A stretch of 64,000 nucleotides of DNA, from the NCBI RefSeq assembly GCF_020532645.1, contig NZ_JAJAUZ010000040.1, forward strand, positions 1 to 64,000, in the 5' to 3' direction. This DNA comes from Streptomyces bambusae. Lineage in GTDB: Bacteria > Actinomycetota > Actinomycetes > Streptomycetales > Streptomycetaceae. The notes under the pieces were generated by a model that was given only the letters and a program-made list of their open reading frames with translations, did no database searches and was not told where the DNA came from. Positions 32,929 through 41,561 of the stretch are shown piece by piece (the stretch's first letter is position 1; each line of letters opens with the position of its first letter). The position numbers were made by a program, and so were the translations under genes.

Positions 32929-33972
32929 TCACGGCCGGATGAGCACCTTGAGGGCGCTGCGGTCGTCCATCGCGCGGTAGCCGTCCGGCACCTCGTCGAG
33001 GGACACCGTCCGGTCGAAGACGGGCGACGGGTCGATGGTGCCGTCGAGGACGTCCCTCAGGAGTTCCGGGATGTACGCGCGGACCGGGGCGACGCCGCCG
33101 CGCAGGGTGATGTTGCGGTCGAACATCACACCGAGGTCGAGGCCGGTGCCGCTGCCGTGCGGGACGCCGACGTAGCCGATGGCGCCGCCGTCGCGGGTGA
33201 TGTTGACCGCGGTGCGCATGGACTGCTCGGTGCCGACGGCCTCGATGACGGCGTGGGCGCCCTCGCCGCGGGTGAGTTCGCGGACGGCCGCCTCGGCGGC
33301 CTCGCCGCGCTCGGCGACCACGTCGGTGGCGCCGAACAGGCGGGCGATGTCGGTACGGGCGGTGTGCCGGCCGAGGGCGATGATCCGCTCGGCGCCCAGC
33401 CGCTTGGCGGCGAGCACGCCGCACAGGCCGACCGCGCCGTCGCCGACGACCGCGACCGTGGCGCCGGGGCGGGCGCCCGCGCCGAGGGCGGCGTGGTGGC
33501 CGGTGCCCATGACGTCGGACAGCGCCAGCAGGGCGGTCAGCAGCCGGTCGTCGCCGGCGGCGTCGGCGGGCAGCCTGACCAGGGTGCCGTCGGCGTGCGG
33601 GACCCGGACGGCCTCGCCCTGGCCGCCGTCGAAGCCGACCGAGCCCCAGAAGCCGCCGTGCACGCAGGAGGTGTACAGGCCTTCGGAGCAGTACGCGCAG
33701 GTGCCGTCGGACCACATGAAGGGGGCGACGACGAGGTCGCCGGTGCGCAGCCCGCCGACGGCGGAGCCGGTCTCCTCGACGATGCCGAGGAACTCGTGGC
33801 CGATGCGCTGGCCCGGCTGCCGCTTGGCCTCGCCGCGGTAGGCCCACAGATCGCTGCCGCAGATGCAGGAGCGCAGCACGCGGACCACCGCGTCCCCGGG
33901 CTCCCGGACGGCGGCGTCGCTCACCTCCTCCACGCGGATGTCGTGCGGGGCGTGGATGACGGTGGCGCGCAT
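32929..33972 (-). CDS. Zinc-dependent alcohol dehydrogenase family protein
   Basis: 347-residue medium-chain dehydrogenase. The GroES-like half holds the catalytic zinc ligands in CICGSDLW and GHEFLGIVEETG; the Rossmann half has VAVVGDGAVGLCGVLAAK. The structural-zinc loop reads DGTCAYCSEGLYTSC, in which the first of the usual four cysteines is replaced by Asp, a variation known in this family. Likely oxidises an alcohol or reduces a quinone/aldehyde; substrate unknown. It marks the left edge of a block that looks accessory compared with the surrounding core genes. Confidence 0.9.
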   Translation of the reverse strand: MRATVIHAPHDIRVEEVSDAAVREPGDAVVRVLRSCICGSDLWAYRGEAKRQPGQRIGHEFLGIVEETGSAVGGLRTGDLVVAPFMWSDGTCAYCSEGLYTSCVHGGFWGSVGFDGGQGEAVRVPHADGTLVRLPADAAGDDRLLTALLALSDVMGTGHHAALGAGARPGATVAVVGDGAVGLCGVLAAKRLGAERIIALGRHTARTDIARLFGATDVVAERGEAAEAAVRELTRGEGAHAVIEAVGTEQSMRTAVNITRDGGAIGYVGVPHGSGTGLDLGVMFDRNITLRGGVAPVRAYIPELLRDVLDGTIDPSPVFDRTVSLDEVPDGYRAMDDRSALKVLIRP

Positions 33973-34018
33973 GCTCGTGTCCTCGGGGGGTGCTGCCGAT
34001 CTGCGGGGGTGGTGCGGA

Positions 34019-34741
34019 TCAGCCGGTGGCGTCGGGTGTGACCTTCCTACGGTACGCCGGGGCCGGGCGGAGCACGCCGCGGGTCAGGAGGTACTGGGCG
34101 GCCAGGTAGGTCGCCATGATCCAGAAGTCCGGGCGGGGCAGCTGCGGCCACGCGGCGACGCCGGTGGCGATGAGGGTGTCGGAGAGCAGGAAGAGCGCGC
34201 CGCCGGCGGCCGCGACCGGGCCCAGCGCCCCGGCCCGGTAGGCCATGGCGGTGAGCAGCAGGCTGTATCCGGCCACCGGGACGCGCAGCTCGCCGGGCAG
34301 GTCGGCCCAGAGCAGGGCGACCGTGCCGGTGAGGACCGCGGCGAAGCCGGCGCCGACGGGCAGGGAGGTTCGGCCGCGGCCGAAGAGGGCGAGGTAGCAG
34401 ACGTGTCCGGCGGCGAAGGAGCCCATTCCGAGCAGGAAGGCGAGGTCGGCGTCGAAGAGCAGGGCGACGTCGCCGCCCCAGCCGAACAGGAGCGCCGTGG
34501 CCAGCAGCGCGGGGGCCCGGCGGGTCAGCGCCCAGCCGGCGAGCAGCGGCATGAGCAGCGGCTTGGCGAGGACGTGCCCCGGGTGCCAGCCGGCGAGCAG
34601 CGAGAGCAGGTCGGCGGCGGCGGCCAGGGCGAACGCGCCGAGCAGCACCCTGCCGAGGAGCTCCCGGCGCGGGACGGCGGGCGCTGCGGCTGCGGCTGCG
34701 GCTGCGGGGGCGGGGGTGGCTGCGGTGGCGGAGTCCGTCAC
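34019..34741 (-). CDS. Lysoplasmalogenase (YhhN/TMEM86 family)
   Basis: 240-residue multi-pass membrane protein with about eight helices. Family features include GHVLAKPLLMPLLAGWAL, LLFGWGGDVALLFD (the acidic catalytic-type positions) and LGMGSFAAGHVCYLALF. TMEM86 proteins hydrolyse the vinyl-ether bond of lysoplasmalogens, releasing an aldehyde and a glycerophospho-compound. The GTG start overlaps the stop of the upstream fatty-acid-hydroxylase-type gene by 4 bases (GTGA), so the two are translationally coupled; together they could cleave ether lipids, which is inference. Confidence 0.88.
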   Translation of the reverse strand: MTDSATAATPAPAAAAAAAAPAVPRRELLGRVLLGAFALAAAADLLSLLAGWHPGHVLAKPLLMPLLAGWALTRRAPALLATALLFGWGGDVALLFDADLAFLLGMGSFAAGHVCYLALFGRGRTSLPVGAGFAAVLTGTVALLWADLPGELRVPVAGYSLLLTAMAYRAGALGPVAAAGGALFLLSDTLIATGVAAWPQLPRPDFWIMATYLAAQYLLTRGVLRPAPAYRRKVTPDATG

Positions 34742-35610
34742 GCGGCACGCTCCTTGGTGACGGCGGGGGTGGCAGGGGTGGCGGACGGGGTCCAGCCGGG
34801 GCCGCGGAAGACCCGGCCGGCGCGCTCGCGCCAGCCGGCGGCGGCCCGTACGTCGCGGGCGATGGCGGCGTACTCGTGGGTGGCCACGCGCAGCGGGTTG
34901 TAGGTGGTGATGTTCTTCGTCAGGCCGAACACCGGCCGCTCGGTCTCCGCGGTGAAGGAGCCGAAGGCCCGGTCCCAGAGGATCAGGATGCCGCCGTAGT
35001 TCCGGTCCAGGTAGCCGCCCTGGGAGGCGTGGTGGACGCGGTGGTGGGAGGGCGTGTTGAACACGTACTCCACGGGCCGGGGCAGCCGGTGGATCCGCTC
35101 GGTGTGGATCCAGAACTGGTACACGAGGTTGACGGAGTAGCAGAACGCGAGCGCCGCGGGGTGCACGCCGAGGGCGATCAGCGGCAGGTAGAACGGCCAG
35201 GCGGTGGCGCCGGTCCAGGGCTGCCGCAGCGCGGTGGTGAGGTTGAACCTGCGGCTGCTGTGGTGCACCACGTGCGAGGCCCACAGGATGCGGACCACGT
35301 GGTGGCCGCGGTGCTGCCAGTAGTAGCAGAAGTCCTGGGCGAGCAGCATCAGCGGGACGGTCCACCACAGGAACGGCACCCGCAGCGGGGTCAGTTCCCA
35401 GACCGCCGTGTAGACGGCGAGGACCGGGATCTTCCAGAGGAAGTCGAAGAACAGGCTGCCGAGGCCCATGCCGAGGCTGGTGGCGGCGTCCTTCGCCTCG
35501 TACCCGGCGGCGTCCTTGTCGGGGCGGATCCGGTAGCTGACCATCTCGACCACGGTGAGCAGGACGAATGCAGGTATGGACCACAGCACGACATCGGGCA
35601 GGTTCGGCAT
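34738..35610 (-). CDS. Sterol desaturase / fatty acid hydroxylase family protein (AGMO-like)
   Basis: 290-residue di-iron membrane oxygenase with four to five helices. The histidine clusters are intact: HRGHH (about residue 100), HVVHHSSRRFN (about 112), HTERIHRL and HRVHHA (about 195). The order and the HHSSRRFNLTTALR block resemble alkylglycerol monooxygenase (TMEM195) and related bacterial proteins more than true sterol desaturases. Expected to hydroxylate a lipid chain next to an ether or other group. TATGGT ends 6 bases before the ATG and there is no ribosome-binding site, so the operon may be leaderless. Coupled to the lysoplasmalogenase gene. Confidence 0.88.
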   Translation of the reverse strand: MPNLPDVVLWSIPAFVLLTVVEMVSYRIRPDKDAAGYEAKDAATSLGMGLGSLFFDFLWKIPVLAVYTAVWELTPLRVPFLWWTVPLMLLAQDFCYYWQHRGHHVVRILWASHVVHHSSRRFNLTTALRQPWTGATAWPFYLPLIALGVHPAALAFCYSVNLVYQFWIHTERIHRLPRPVEYVFNTPSHHRVHHASQGGYLDRNYGGILILWDRAFGSFTAETERPVFGLTKNITTYNPLRVATHEYAAIARDVRAAAGWRERAGRVFRGPGWTPSATPATPAVTKERAA

Positions 35611-35808
35611 GCCAGGACCATAGAGGCGGCATCCGGGCTCCGCCAGAGGTTGTTACCAATCGGTATGCAATCAGGTTACCCGCGGTACCACCCGGGTCCG
35701 CGAGCCTCTGCAGAAGGGCCGGTACGGATCTGTACGGATCGCCCGCCGCTGCCGATACTGGCCCGCCCGGCACCGATCCGCGCCGGGCCCAGGGGGAGGA
35801 CGGCGCGC

Positions 35809-38800
35809 ATGACGGGTTTCGAGACGGTGCTGCTCAAAGCGGCGGGGGCGGCGGCCGGGGCGCTGGTCAGGGCGGCCCTGCACCGCGCGCCGGGCGCCGG
35901 GCTGGCCCGGGACCCGGCCGCCCCGGCCCCCCGCCCGCGCCGCCCCGCGACCCTCGGCGCCCCGGAGCTGGAGCGGCTGACCGGGCAGCTGGCCCGGCGG
36001 TTGCGCGGCCCGGCGGAGCGGCTTCCGGAGGCCGAGCGGACCGCGGTCGTCCAGGCGGTCCGGGACGCCTTCGGCGCGCTGGGCGACCTGGGGCCGGACG
36101 AGCTGTTCGCCCTGGACCTGGACCCGGACCGGCTGGCCGCCGAGGTCCTGGCGCGCACCCCGCCGGCCGGGCTCGGCGAGGCCGGCACGGCCGCCTGCCG
36201 GGAGCTGGCCGGGCTGTGCTGCCGGCACGTGCTGGAGTACCTGACCACGACCCCCGGCTTCGCCGCCCGCACCGACGTGGAACTCGTACGCCGCACCGGT
36301 GAACTGGCCCGCGCGCTGGACGGCGTACGGGAGCGGCTGGGTCCGGGACCCGACGGCGCGGCGCTCGCCTTCGAGCAGCGGTACGCCGACTACCTCGTGG
36401 CCACCCAGTCGCGGCTGGAGCTGTTCGGGCTGACGCTGGGCCGGGGCCGGCAGGACTGGCCGCTGGACGCCGCGTACATCAGTCTCGCGGTCAGCGGCGA
36501 GGGGCGGGCACCGGTGGGGCCGGGGGCGCCCGGGCCCGGTCTGGACACGCCGGTCACGGCCGAGCAGGCGCTGGCCGGGTCCGGGCGGCTGGTGCTGCGC
36601 GGCCCGGCCGGCTCGGGCAAGAGCACCCTGGTGCAGTGGCTGGCGCTGAACGCGGCCCGGCGGAGCTTCCCCCGGCAGCTGCGGGACTGGAACCGGTGCG
36701 TGCCGTTCGTGCTGCGGCTGCGCTCCTTCAACTCACCCGACGCGCTGCCCGGCCCGGAGGACTTCCTGCGGGCGGCCGGGGTGCCGCTGGCCGGGGCCGC
36801 CCCCGCCGGCTGGGTGGAGCGGCTGCTCGCCGAGGGCCGGGCGCTGGTGCTGGTCGACGGCGTGGACGAGGTGCCGCAGCGGCTGCGGCACCGGGCCGAG
36901 GGCTGGCTGCGGAAGCTGATCGCCGCCTTCCCGCAGGCCCGGTACGTGGTGACCACCCGGCCGTCGGCGGTGCCGGAGAGCTGGCTCGCCGGGCAGGGGT
37001 TCACGACGCACTCGCTGCTGCCGATGAACCGGGCCGACATCCGGGCGTTCGTCGGGCAGTGGCACCGCGCGGCCCGCGCCGAGGAGGACCCGGCCGACCG
37101 GGCCGCCCTGACCGGCCTCGACCGGTACGAGAGCGCCCTGCTGACCGCCGTCACCACCCGCCGGGACCTCGGACGGCTGGCGACCAACCCGCTGATGTGC
37201 GCGCTGCTGTGCGCCCTCAACCGGGACCGGCGGATGCAGCTGCCGCGGGCCCGCAAGGAGCTGTACGACGCCGCGCTGGACCTGCTGCTGGTCCGCCGCG
37301 ACACCGAGCGGGAGATCTCCGGGGTCGAGGGCGTGGAGCTGACCCGGGACGAGCAGATGCTGCTGCTCCAGCGGTTCGCGTACTGGCTGATCCGCAACGA
37401 CCAGCGGCAGGGCTCCCGGGAGCTGGCCGTGGGCCTGATCGACGGCTGGCTCACCGCGATGCCGCAGGTCCGCGAACAGGGCACGGCCGAGCAGGTGTTC
37501 TCGCACCTGCTGATCCGCAGCGGGGTGCTGCGGGAGCCGGTGCCGGGCGAGGTGGACTTCGTGCACGCCACCTTCCTCGACTACCTGGGCGCCAAGGAGG
37601 CCGTGGAGTCGCGGGACTTCGGCGTGCTGGCCCGCAACGCGTACGACGACCAGTGGGACGACGTGGTGCGGATGGCGGTCGGGCACGCCCGCAGCGGCGA
37701 ACGGGCCCGGCTGCTGCGGGACCTGCTGCGCCACTCCGACCGCTCCCCGCGCTACCGCAGCCGGCTGGTCCTGCTGGCGGCGGCCTGCCTGGAGCACGCC
37801 CCGGAACTCGACCCGGCGGTCCGCGCGGAGATCCAGGAACGCACCGCCTCCCTGCTGCCGCCGCGCTCGGAGGCGGCCGCGGTCGAGCTGGCGCGTGCGG
37901 GCGAACTGGTGCTGGAGATGCTCCAGGGGCCGGAGGAGCTGTCCGAGCGGGAGGCGGCGGCGACGGTACGGACGGCGGCGCTGGTGGGCGGGGAGCGGGG
38001 GCTGGAGGTGATCGGGAGGTTCCGGGGGGACGGGCGGTTCCGGGTTCAGAACGAACTCTCCCAGAACTGGGCGCAGTTCGATCCCGAGGCGTACGTGTCG
38101 GAGGTCCTGGAGGGCATCCGGCTGCAGAACGTCTACCTCCAGGTCCGGACGGCGGAGCAACTCGCGCTGCTCCCCCGGCTGCCCACGACGACCCGGATCG
38201 AACTGGTCGGCAGGCACGGCCTGCCGGCTGAGGTGCTGGAGCACTCCGTCCTGGAGTCGCTGCACCTGTTCCAGGACGACGCGGTGAGCGACCTGTCGCC
38301 CCTGCACGCCCTGCCCCGGCTGCGGCAGCTCGCGGTCAACGCCTGCCCGGCCGCCGACCTGAACGGCCTGCGCGGGATGCCCCTGGAGGCCCTGCACCTG
38401 TACCGGCTCCCCGACGGGCGCCCGCTGGACGTGCTGGAGGGGCTGCCCGCGCTGGGCCTCCTCGGCCTGGACTTCACCACGGCGTACCGGGCGGCGGGGG
38501 AACTGCCTGCCGGGCCGGCGCTGACCGGCCTCTGGCTCTACCCGGGGGCGCGAGGACTCTCGCTGGACGGGCTGGAGCGCTGGCCGGGGCTGGCCTCGCT
38601 GGCGGTCAGCGGGGACTCCCAGGCCGTGGAGCTGGAACGGACCGGACCGCTGCCGGCCCTGACGCAGCTCCAGCTGATCGAGCAGGACGCACTCGCTCCG
38701 GCCGCCCTGGTACGGCACCGGGAGTTGACCAGGCTGGTCTTCAGCTCCTCCCGGCTGGCCGGCAGCCTGGAACCTCTGCGGTCCCTCCCCCGCCTGCGGC

Positions 38801-38943
38801 ACCTGGCGCTGTACGACTGCGGCAGCCCCGTCGACCTGCGCCCCCTCGCCGACATGGAGGACCTGACGGTCACCGTCTCCGGCACCGCCCAGGTCATCGG
38901 CGCCACCGCCTTCCCCCCGGACCGGCTCACCCTCCTGGACTGA
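35809..38943 (+). CDS. NACHT-domain NTPase with LRR-like C-terminus (NLR-like)
   Basis: 1044-residue STAND NTPase. Residues 1-230 are a helical domain (NNH-like) starting with FETVLLKAAGAAAGALV; the NACHT core has Walker A GPAGSGKST at 265-273, Walker B LVLVDGVDEVP near 347-356, a sensor-like VVTTRPSA and the NPLMCALLC winged-helix block near 463. A helical middle region leads to a leucine-rich tail (about 760-1044) with repeated LxxLxLxx units such as LPRLRQLAVNACPAADLNGLRG. Related bacterial NACHT proteins defend against phage or act as signalling switches. ATG with AGGGGGAGGA eight bases upstream. No effector or partner gene is adjacent. Confidence 0.9.
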   Translation: MTGFETVLLKAAGAAAGALVRAALHRAPGAGLARDPAAPAPRPRRPATLGAPELERLTGQLARRLRGPAERLPEAERTAVVQAVRDAFGALGDLGPDELFALDLDPDRLAAEVLARTPPAGLGEAGTAACRELAGLCCRHVLEYLTTTPGFAARTDVELVRRTGELARALDGVRERLGPGPDGAALAFEQRYADYLVATQSRLELFGLTLGRGRQDWPLDAAYISLAVSGEGRAPVGPGAPGPGLDTPVTAEQALAGSGRLVLRGPAGSGKSTLVQWLALNAARRSFPRQLRDWNRCVPFVLRLRSFNSPDALPGPEDFLRAAGVPLAGAAPAGWVERLLAEGRALVLVDGVDEVPQRLRHRAEGWLRKLIAAFPQARYVVTTRPSAVPESWLAGQGFTTHSLLPMNRADIRAFVGQWHRAARAEEDPADRAALTGLDRYESALLTAVTTRRDLGRLATNPLMCALLCALNRDRRMQLPRARKELYDAALDLLLVRRDTEREISGVEGVELTRDEQMLLLQRFAYWLIRNDQRQGSRELAVGLIDGWLTAMPQVREQGTAEQVFSHLLIRSGVLREPVPGEVDFVHATFLDYLGAKEAVESRDFGVLARNAYDDQWDDVVRMAVGHARSGERARLLRDLLRHSDRSPRYRSRLVLLAAACLEHAPELDPAVRAEIQERTASLLPPRSEAAAVELARAGELVLEMLQGPEELSEREAAATVRTAALVGGERGLEVIGRFRGDGRFRVQNELSQNWAQFDPEAYVSEVLEGIRLQNVYLQVRTAEQLALLPRLPTTTRIELVGRHGLPAEVLEHSVLESLHLFQDDAVSDLSPLHALPRLRQLAVNACPAADLNGLRGMPLEALHLYRLPDGRPLDVLEGLPALGLLGLDFTTAYRAAGELPAGPALTGLWLYPGARGLSLDGLERWPGLASLAVSGDSQAVELERTGPLPALTQLQLIEQDALAPAALVRHRELTRLVFSSSRLAGSLEPLRSLPRLRHLALYDCGSPVDLRPLADMEDLTVTVSGTAQVIGATAFPPDRLTLLD

Positions 38944-38961
38944 GCCGGCCCGGGGGCCGGG

Positions 38962-40248
38962 CTACCAGACCCGCACGGACCCCCCGCGTGCGAAGGCCGG
39001 GCTGGTGGCGTCCGCCGGGATCGCGGTGAGCGGTTCGGCGATCTCCGCCACCGTCGGGCCGTGCTTCGCCGCGATCGGGTCGAGCAGGGCGAGGTCGAAG
39101 CCGTAGACGCGGGCGGCGTTGCCGCCGGCCATGGCCGCGACCTCGTCCCGCGGCAGCCCCGCGTAGGCGATCCGCAGGCCCTCGCGGGAGTACGGGGCGG
39201 TGCCCTCGTCGTGCGGGTAGTCGCTGCCCCACATGATCTTGTCGAGGCCGATCCGGTCCCGGAGCGGCACCTCGTGCGGGCGCATGAAGCTGGCGCCGAC
39301 GAAGCAGTTGTCCCGCCACACCTCGCTCGGGCCCTTGCCCATGGAGTCCGCGAGCCCGGCGCCGAACTTGGCCTCCGCGGTGGCCGCCCGCGTCGCCGCG
39401 GACACCAGCCGGCCGTGGTAGTAGTCCAGCATGTCGAGCACGCCCGGGATCCAGCCGGAGCCCTGCTCGGTGAGGACCAGCTTCAGACCGGGGTGGCGGC
39501 GGAAGGCCCCGCCGAACACCAGGTGCCACAGGGCCCGGTGCGAGAACCAGGTGGTCTCCACCATGAACACGGCCCGGGCCGCCGGCTCCGGCCCCAGCGG
39601 CGGGGACGCGGACCCGCCGTGGTGGTTGACGGGCACGTCCAGCTCCGCGCACACCGCCCAGATCGGGTCGTACACCTCGGAGTACAGCTCGGGTACGGAG
39701 GAGCCCGGCGGGACGCCCGGCAGCAGGATGCCCCCGGTCAGCCCGGCCTCCCGGGTGCGGCGGATTTCGGCCACTGCCGCGTCCACGTCGTTGAGGAGGA
39801 TCTGCACGACGCCCGCCCGGCGGCCCGGCGCGTCCGCGCAGAAGTCGGCCAGCCACCGGTTGTGGGCCTGGAGTCCGGCCCGGCGCTGCTCGTACTCGGC
39901 GCGGGTGGGCGGCTGCGCCATCAGGGCCGCGTTCGGGAAGAACGGCGGGATGGTGTTGGGGAAGACCACCTCGGCGACGATGCCGTCCGCCTCCAGCTCG
40001 GCCAGCCGGCGGGCGGAGTTCCAGTTCCGGTCGGCGGTGTCGGCGAGGAGGTCCTCGTACGGGTTGACGTAGCCGGCCGCCCAGGCGTCGAAGTCGTCGT
40101 GGTGCCGGCGTTCCAGGTACGGCCGGTAGTCGAGCAGGTCGGCGCCGGCGTGGCAGTCGGCCGAGATGACGGTGTAGCGGTCCGCCCCCGGGTCCGCGGC
40201 CGGGTCTGCTCCCGGCTCCGCGGCCGGGTCCTCGTTCGGGCCGGTCAC
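38962..40248 (-). CDS. Amidohydrolase/decarboxylase (ACMSD-like, COG2159), copy B
   Basis: 428-residue metal-dependent TIM-barrel enzyme. Metal-site motifs are ISADCHAGADL near residue 30 (D/HxH-like), VPVNHHGGSAS in the middle and IMWGSDYPHDEGT near 350. The block AHNRWLADFCADAPGRRAG is shared with the upstream paralogue. Members hydrolyse or decarboxylate aromatic or cyclic acids. Last gene of a four-gene operon; GTG start overlaps the preceding gene by 4 bases. The N-terminal 20 residues form an Asp/Pro/Ala repeat (AEPGADPAADPGAD) absent from copy A. Convergent with the NACHT gene. Confidence 0.88.
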   Translation of the reverse strand: MTGPNEDPAAEPGADPAADPGADRYTVISADCHAGADLLDYRPYLERRHHDDFDAWAAGYVNPYEDLLADTADRNWNSARRLAELEADGIVAEVVFPNTIPPFFPNAALMAQPPTRAEYEQRRAGLQAHNRWLADFCADAPGRRAGVVQILLNDVDAAVAEIRRTREAGLTGGILLPGVPPGSSVPELYSEVYDPIWAVCAELDVPVNHHGGSASPPLGPEPAARAVFMVETTWFSHRALWHLVFGGAFRRHPGLKLVLTEQGSGWIPGVLDMLDYYHGRLVSAATRAATAEAKFGAGLADSMGKGPSEVWRDNCFVGASFMRPHEVPLRDRIGLDKIMWGSDYPHDEGTAPYSREGLRIAYAGLPRDEVAAMAGGNAARVYGFDLALLDPIAAKHGPTVAEIAEPLTAIPADATSPAFARGGSVRVW

Positions 40249-41552
40249 TCCGCCACCCCCAGGACGGGGAAGTCGTGCCCGGTCAGCCAGTGCCGGCCGG
40301 TGTCGCGGGAGCGCGCCCAGGAGGCCTCGACGGCGGCCTGGTCGGCCGGCTGGCCCAGCTCCGCCGGGGTGGGCCCGATCCGGCGGGCCAGCGGGGCGAG
40401 CTTCCCGGTGTCGAAGCCGAAGACCTCGGCGGCGGCCAGGCCCAGCATCCGCCGGGTCTCGGCGACGGGGATGTCGTGGAAGGTGTTCCGCAGCCACTGC
40501 CGGGTGCTGGGCCAGGTGCCCTCGGGGTGCGGGAAGTCCGAGCCCCACAGGATGTTGTCGACGCCGATCTCGTAGCGCTGGGCGAGTTCGCGGCGCTTGG
40601 TGTTGGTGGCGCAGACGAACACCTGGCGGTCGAGGTACTCGCTGGGGGGGCGGGTGAGTTCCGCGAACGGGGAGAGCTTCTTGCCGCCGTGGGCGCCGAG
40701 GTAGAGCCGGTCCATGAACCACAGCAGGTTGGGCAGCCACCAGCAGCCGGACTCGGCGACGCCGAACTTCAGCCCCGGGTGCCGCTCGAAGACCCCGGAC
40801 CACAGCAGGAACCACAGCGGCCGGGCCGGCCACCAGGTGACCTCGGAGACGTAGATGCCGAGGTGGTCGCCGTACTCGTGGCGTGGGGCGGCCCCGGAGT
40901 GGGTGACGACGGGCATCCGCGTCTCGGCGGCGGCCGCCCACACCCGGTCGTAGCGCCGGTCGTGGTACGGCGGGTGGTCCACCCACATGGAGGGGATCAT
41001 CAGGGCGCCGAGGCCGGACTCCCTGGCGCGGTGGATCTCGGCGACGACGGCGTCCGGCTCGGCGGTCACGGGCAGCAGCGCGACCCCGCAGTGGCGTTCG
41101 GGGTTCTCGGAGACGAAGTCGGCGAGCCAGCGGTTGTGGGCCCGGGCGCCGGCCATGCCGAGTTCGGGGTCCTGGTCGCCGGAGAGGCCGAGGCCGACGC
41201 CGAAGGGGGCGGCGGTCTGGCTGTCGACGGCGTCCGCGTCGGGGAAGACGACCTCGGCGGCCACCCCGTCGCCGTCGAGCTCCTTCAGGCGCTGCGCGGT
41301 GTCCCAGCCGCCCCGCAGGCCCTCTTCGTGATCGTGGAACCACTTGGCTGCGAAGGCCTCGTTGCGGACGCCGAGGCGGGTGGCCTCCTCGCGGCGGGCG
41401 CCCTGGAGGCCGAGGAACTCGTCGAAGGCGCGGTGGTACCGGGAGTCGAGGTAGGGGCGGTACTGCTCGGTGGGCAGGCCCGCGTGGCAGTCGGAGGAGA
41501 TGATCAGGTACGGGTCTTCGTACGCGGTGTCCCGCGCGGCGTCGTCGGTCAC
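40245..41552 (-). CDS. Amidohydrolase/decarboxylase (ACMSD-like, COG2159), copy A
   Basis: 435-residue paralogue of the next gene. It carries ISSDCHAGLPTEQYRPYLD near the N-terminus, AHNRWLADFVSENPERHCG, the histidine of PVVTHSGAA, and NILWGSDFPHPEGTW near residue 345. Two such paralogues in tandem may form a hetero-oligomer or act on successive intermediates. GTG start, 9 bases after the SDR stop, and 4-base overlap with copy B. Substrate unknown; the operon context suggests a carboxylated ring or keto-acid intermediate. Confidence 0.88.
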   Translation of the reverse strand: MTDDAARDTAYEDPYLIISSDCHAGLPTEQYRPYLDSRYHRAFDEFLGLQGARREEATRLGVRNEAFAAKWFHDHEEGLRGGWDTAQRLKELDGDGVAAEVVFPDADAVDSQTAAPFGVGLGLSGDQDPELGMAGARAHNRWLADFVSENPERHCGVALLPVTAEPDAVVAEIHRARESGLGALMIPSMWVDHPPYHDRRYDRVWAAAAETRMPVVTHSGAAPRHEYGDHLGIYVSEVTWWPARPLWFLLWSGVFERHPGLKFGVAESGCWWLPNLLWFMDRLYLGAHGGKKLSPFAELTRPPSEYLDRQVFVCATNTKRRELAQRYEIGVDNILWGSDFPHPEGTWPSTRQWLRNTFHDIPVAETRRMLGLAAAEVFGFDTGKLAPLARRIGPTPAELGQPADQAAVEASWARSRDTGRHWLTGHDFPVLGVAE

Positions 41553-41561
41553 GTCGGCCCC

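Noticed and set aside
34876..35808. In-frame extension of the NACHT gene by 311 codons
   Set aside because: It is antisense to the well-conserved AGMO-like gene, and a strong ribosome-binding site marks the ATG at 35809.
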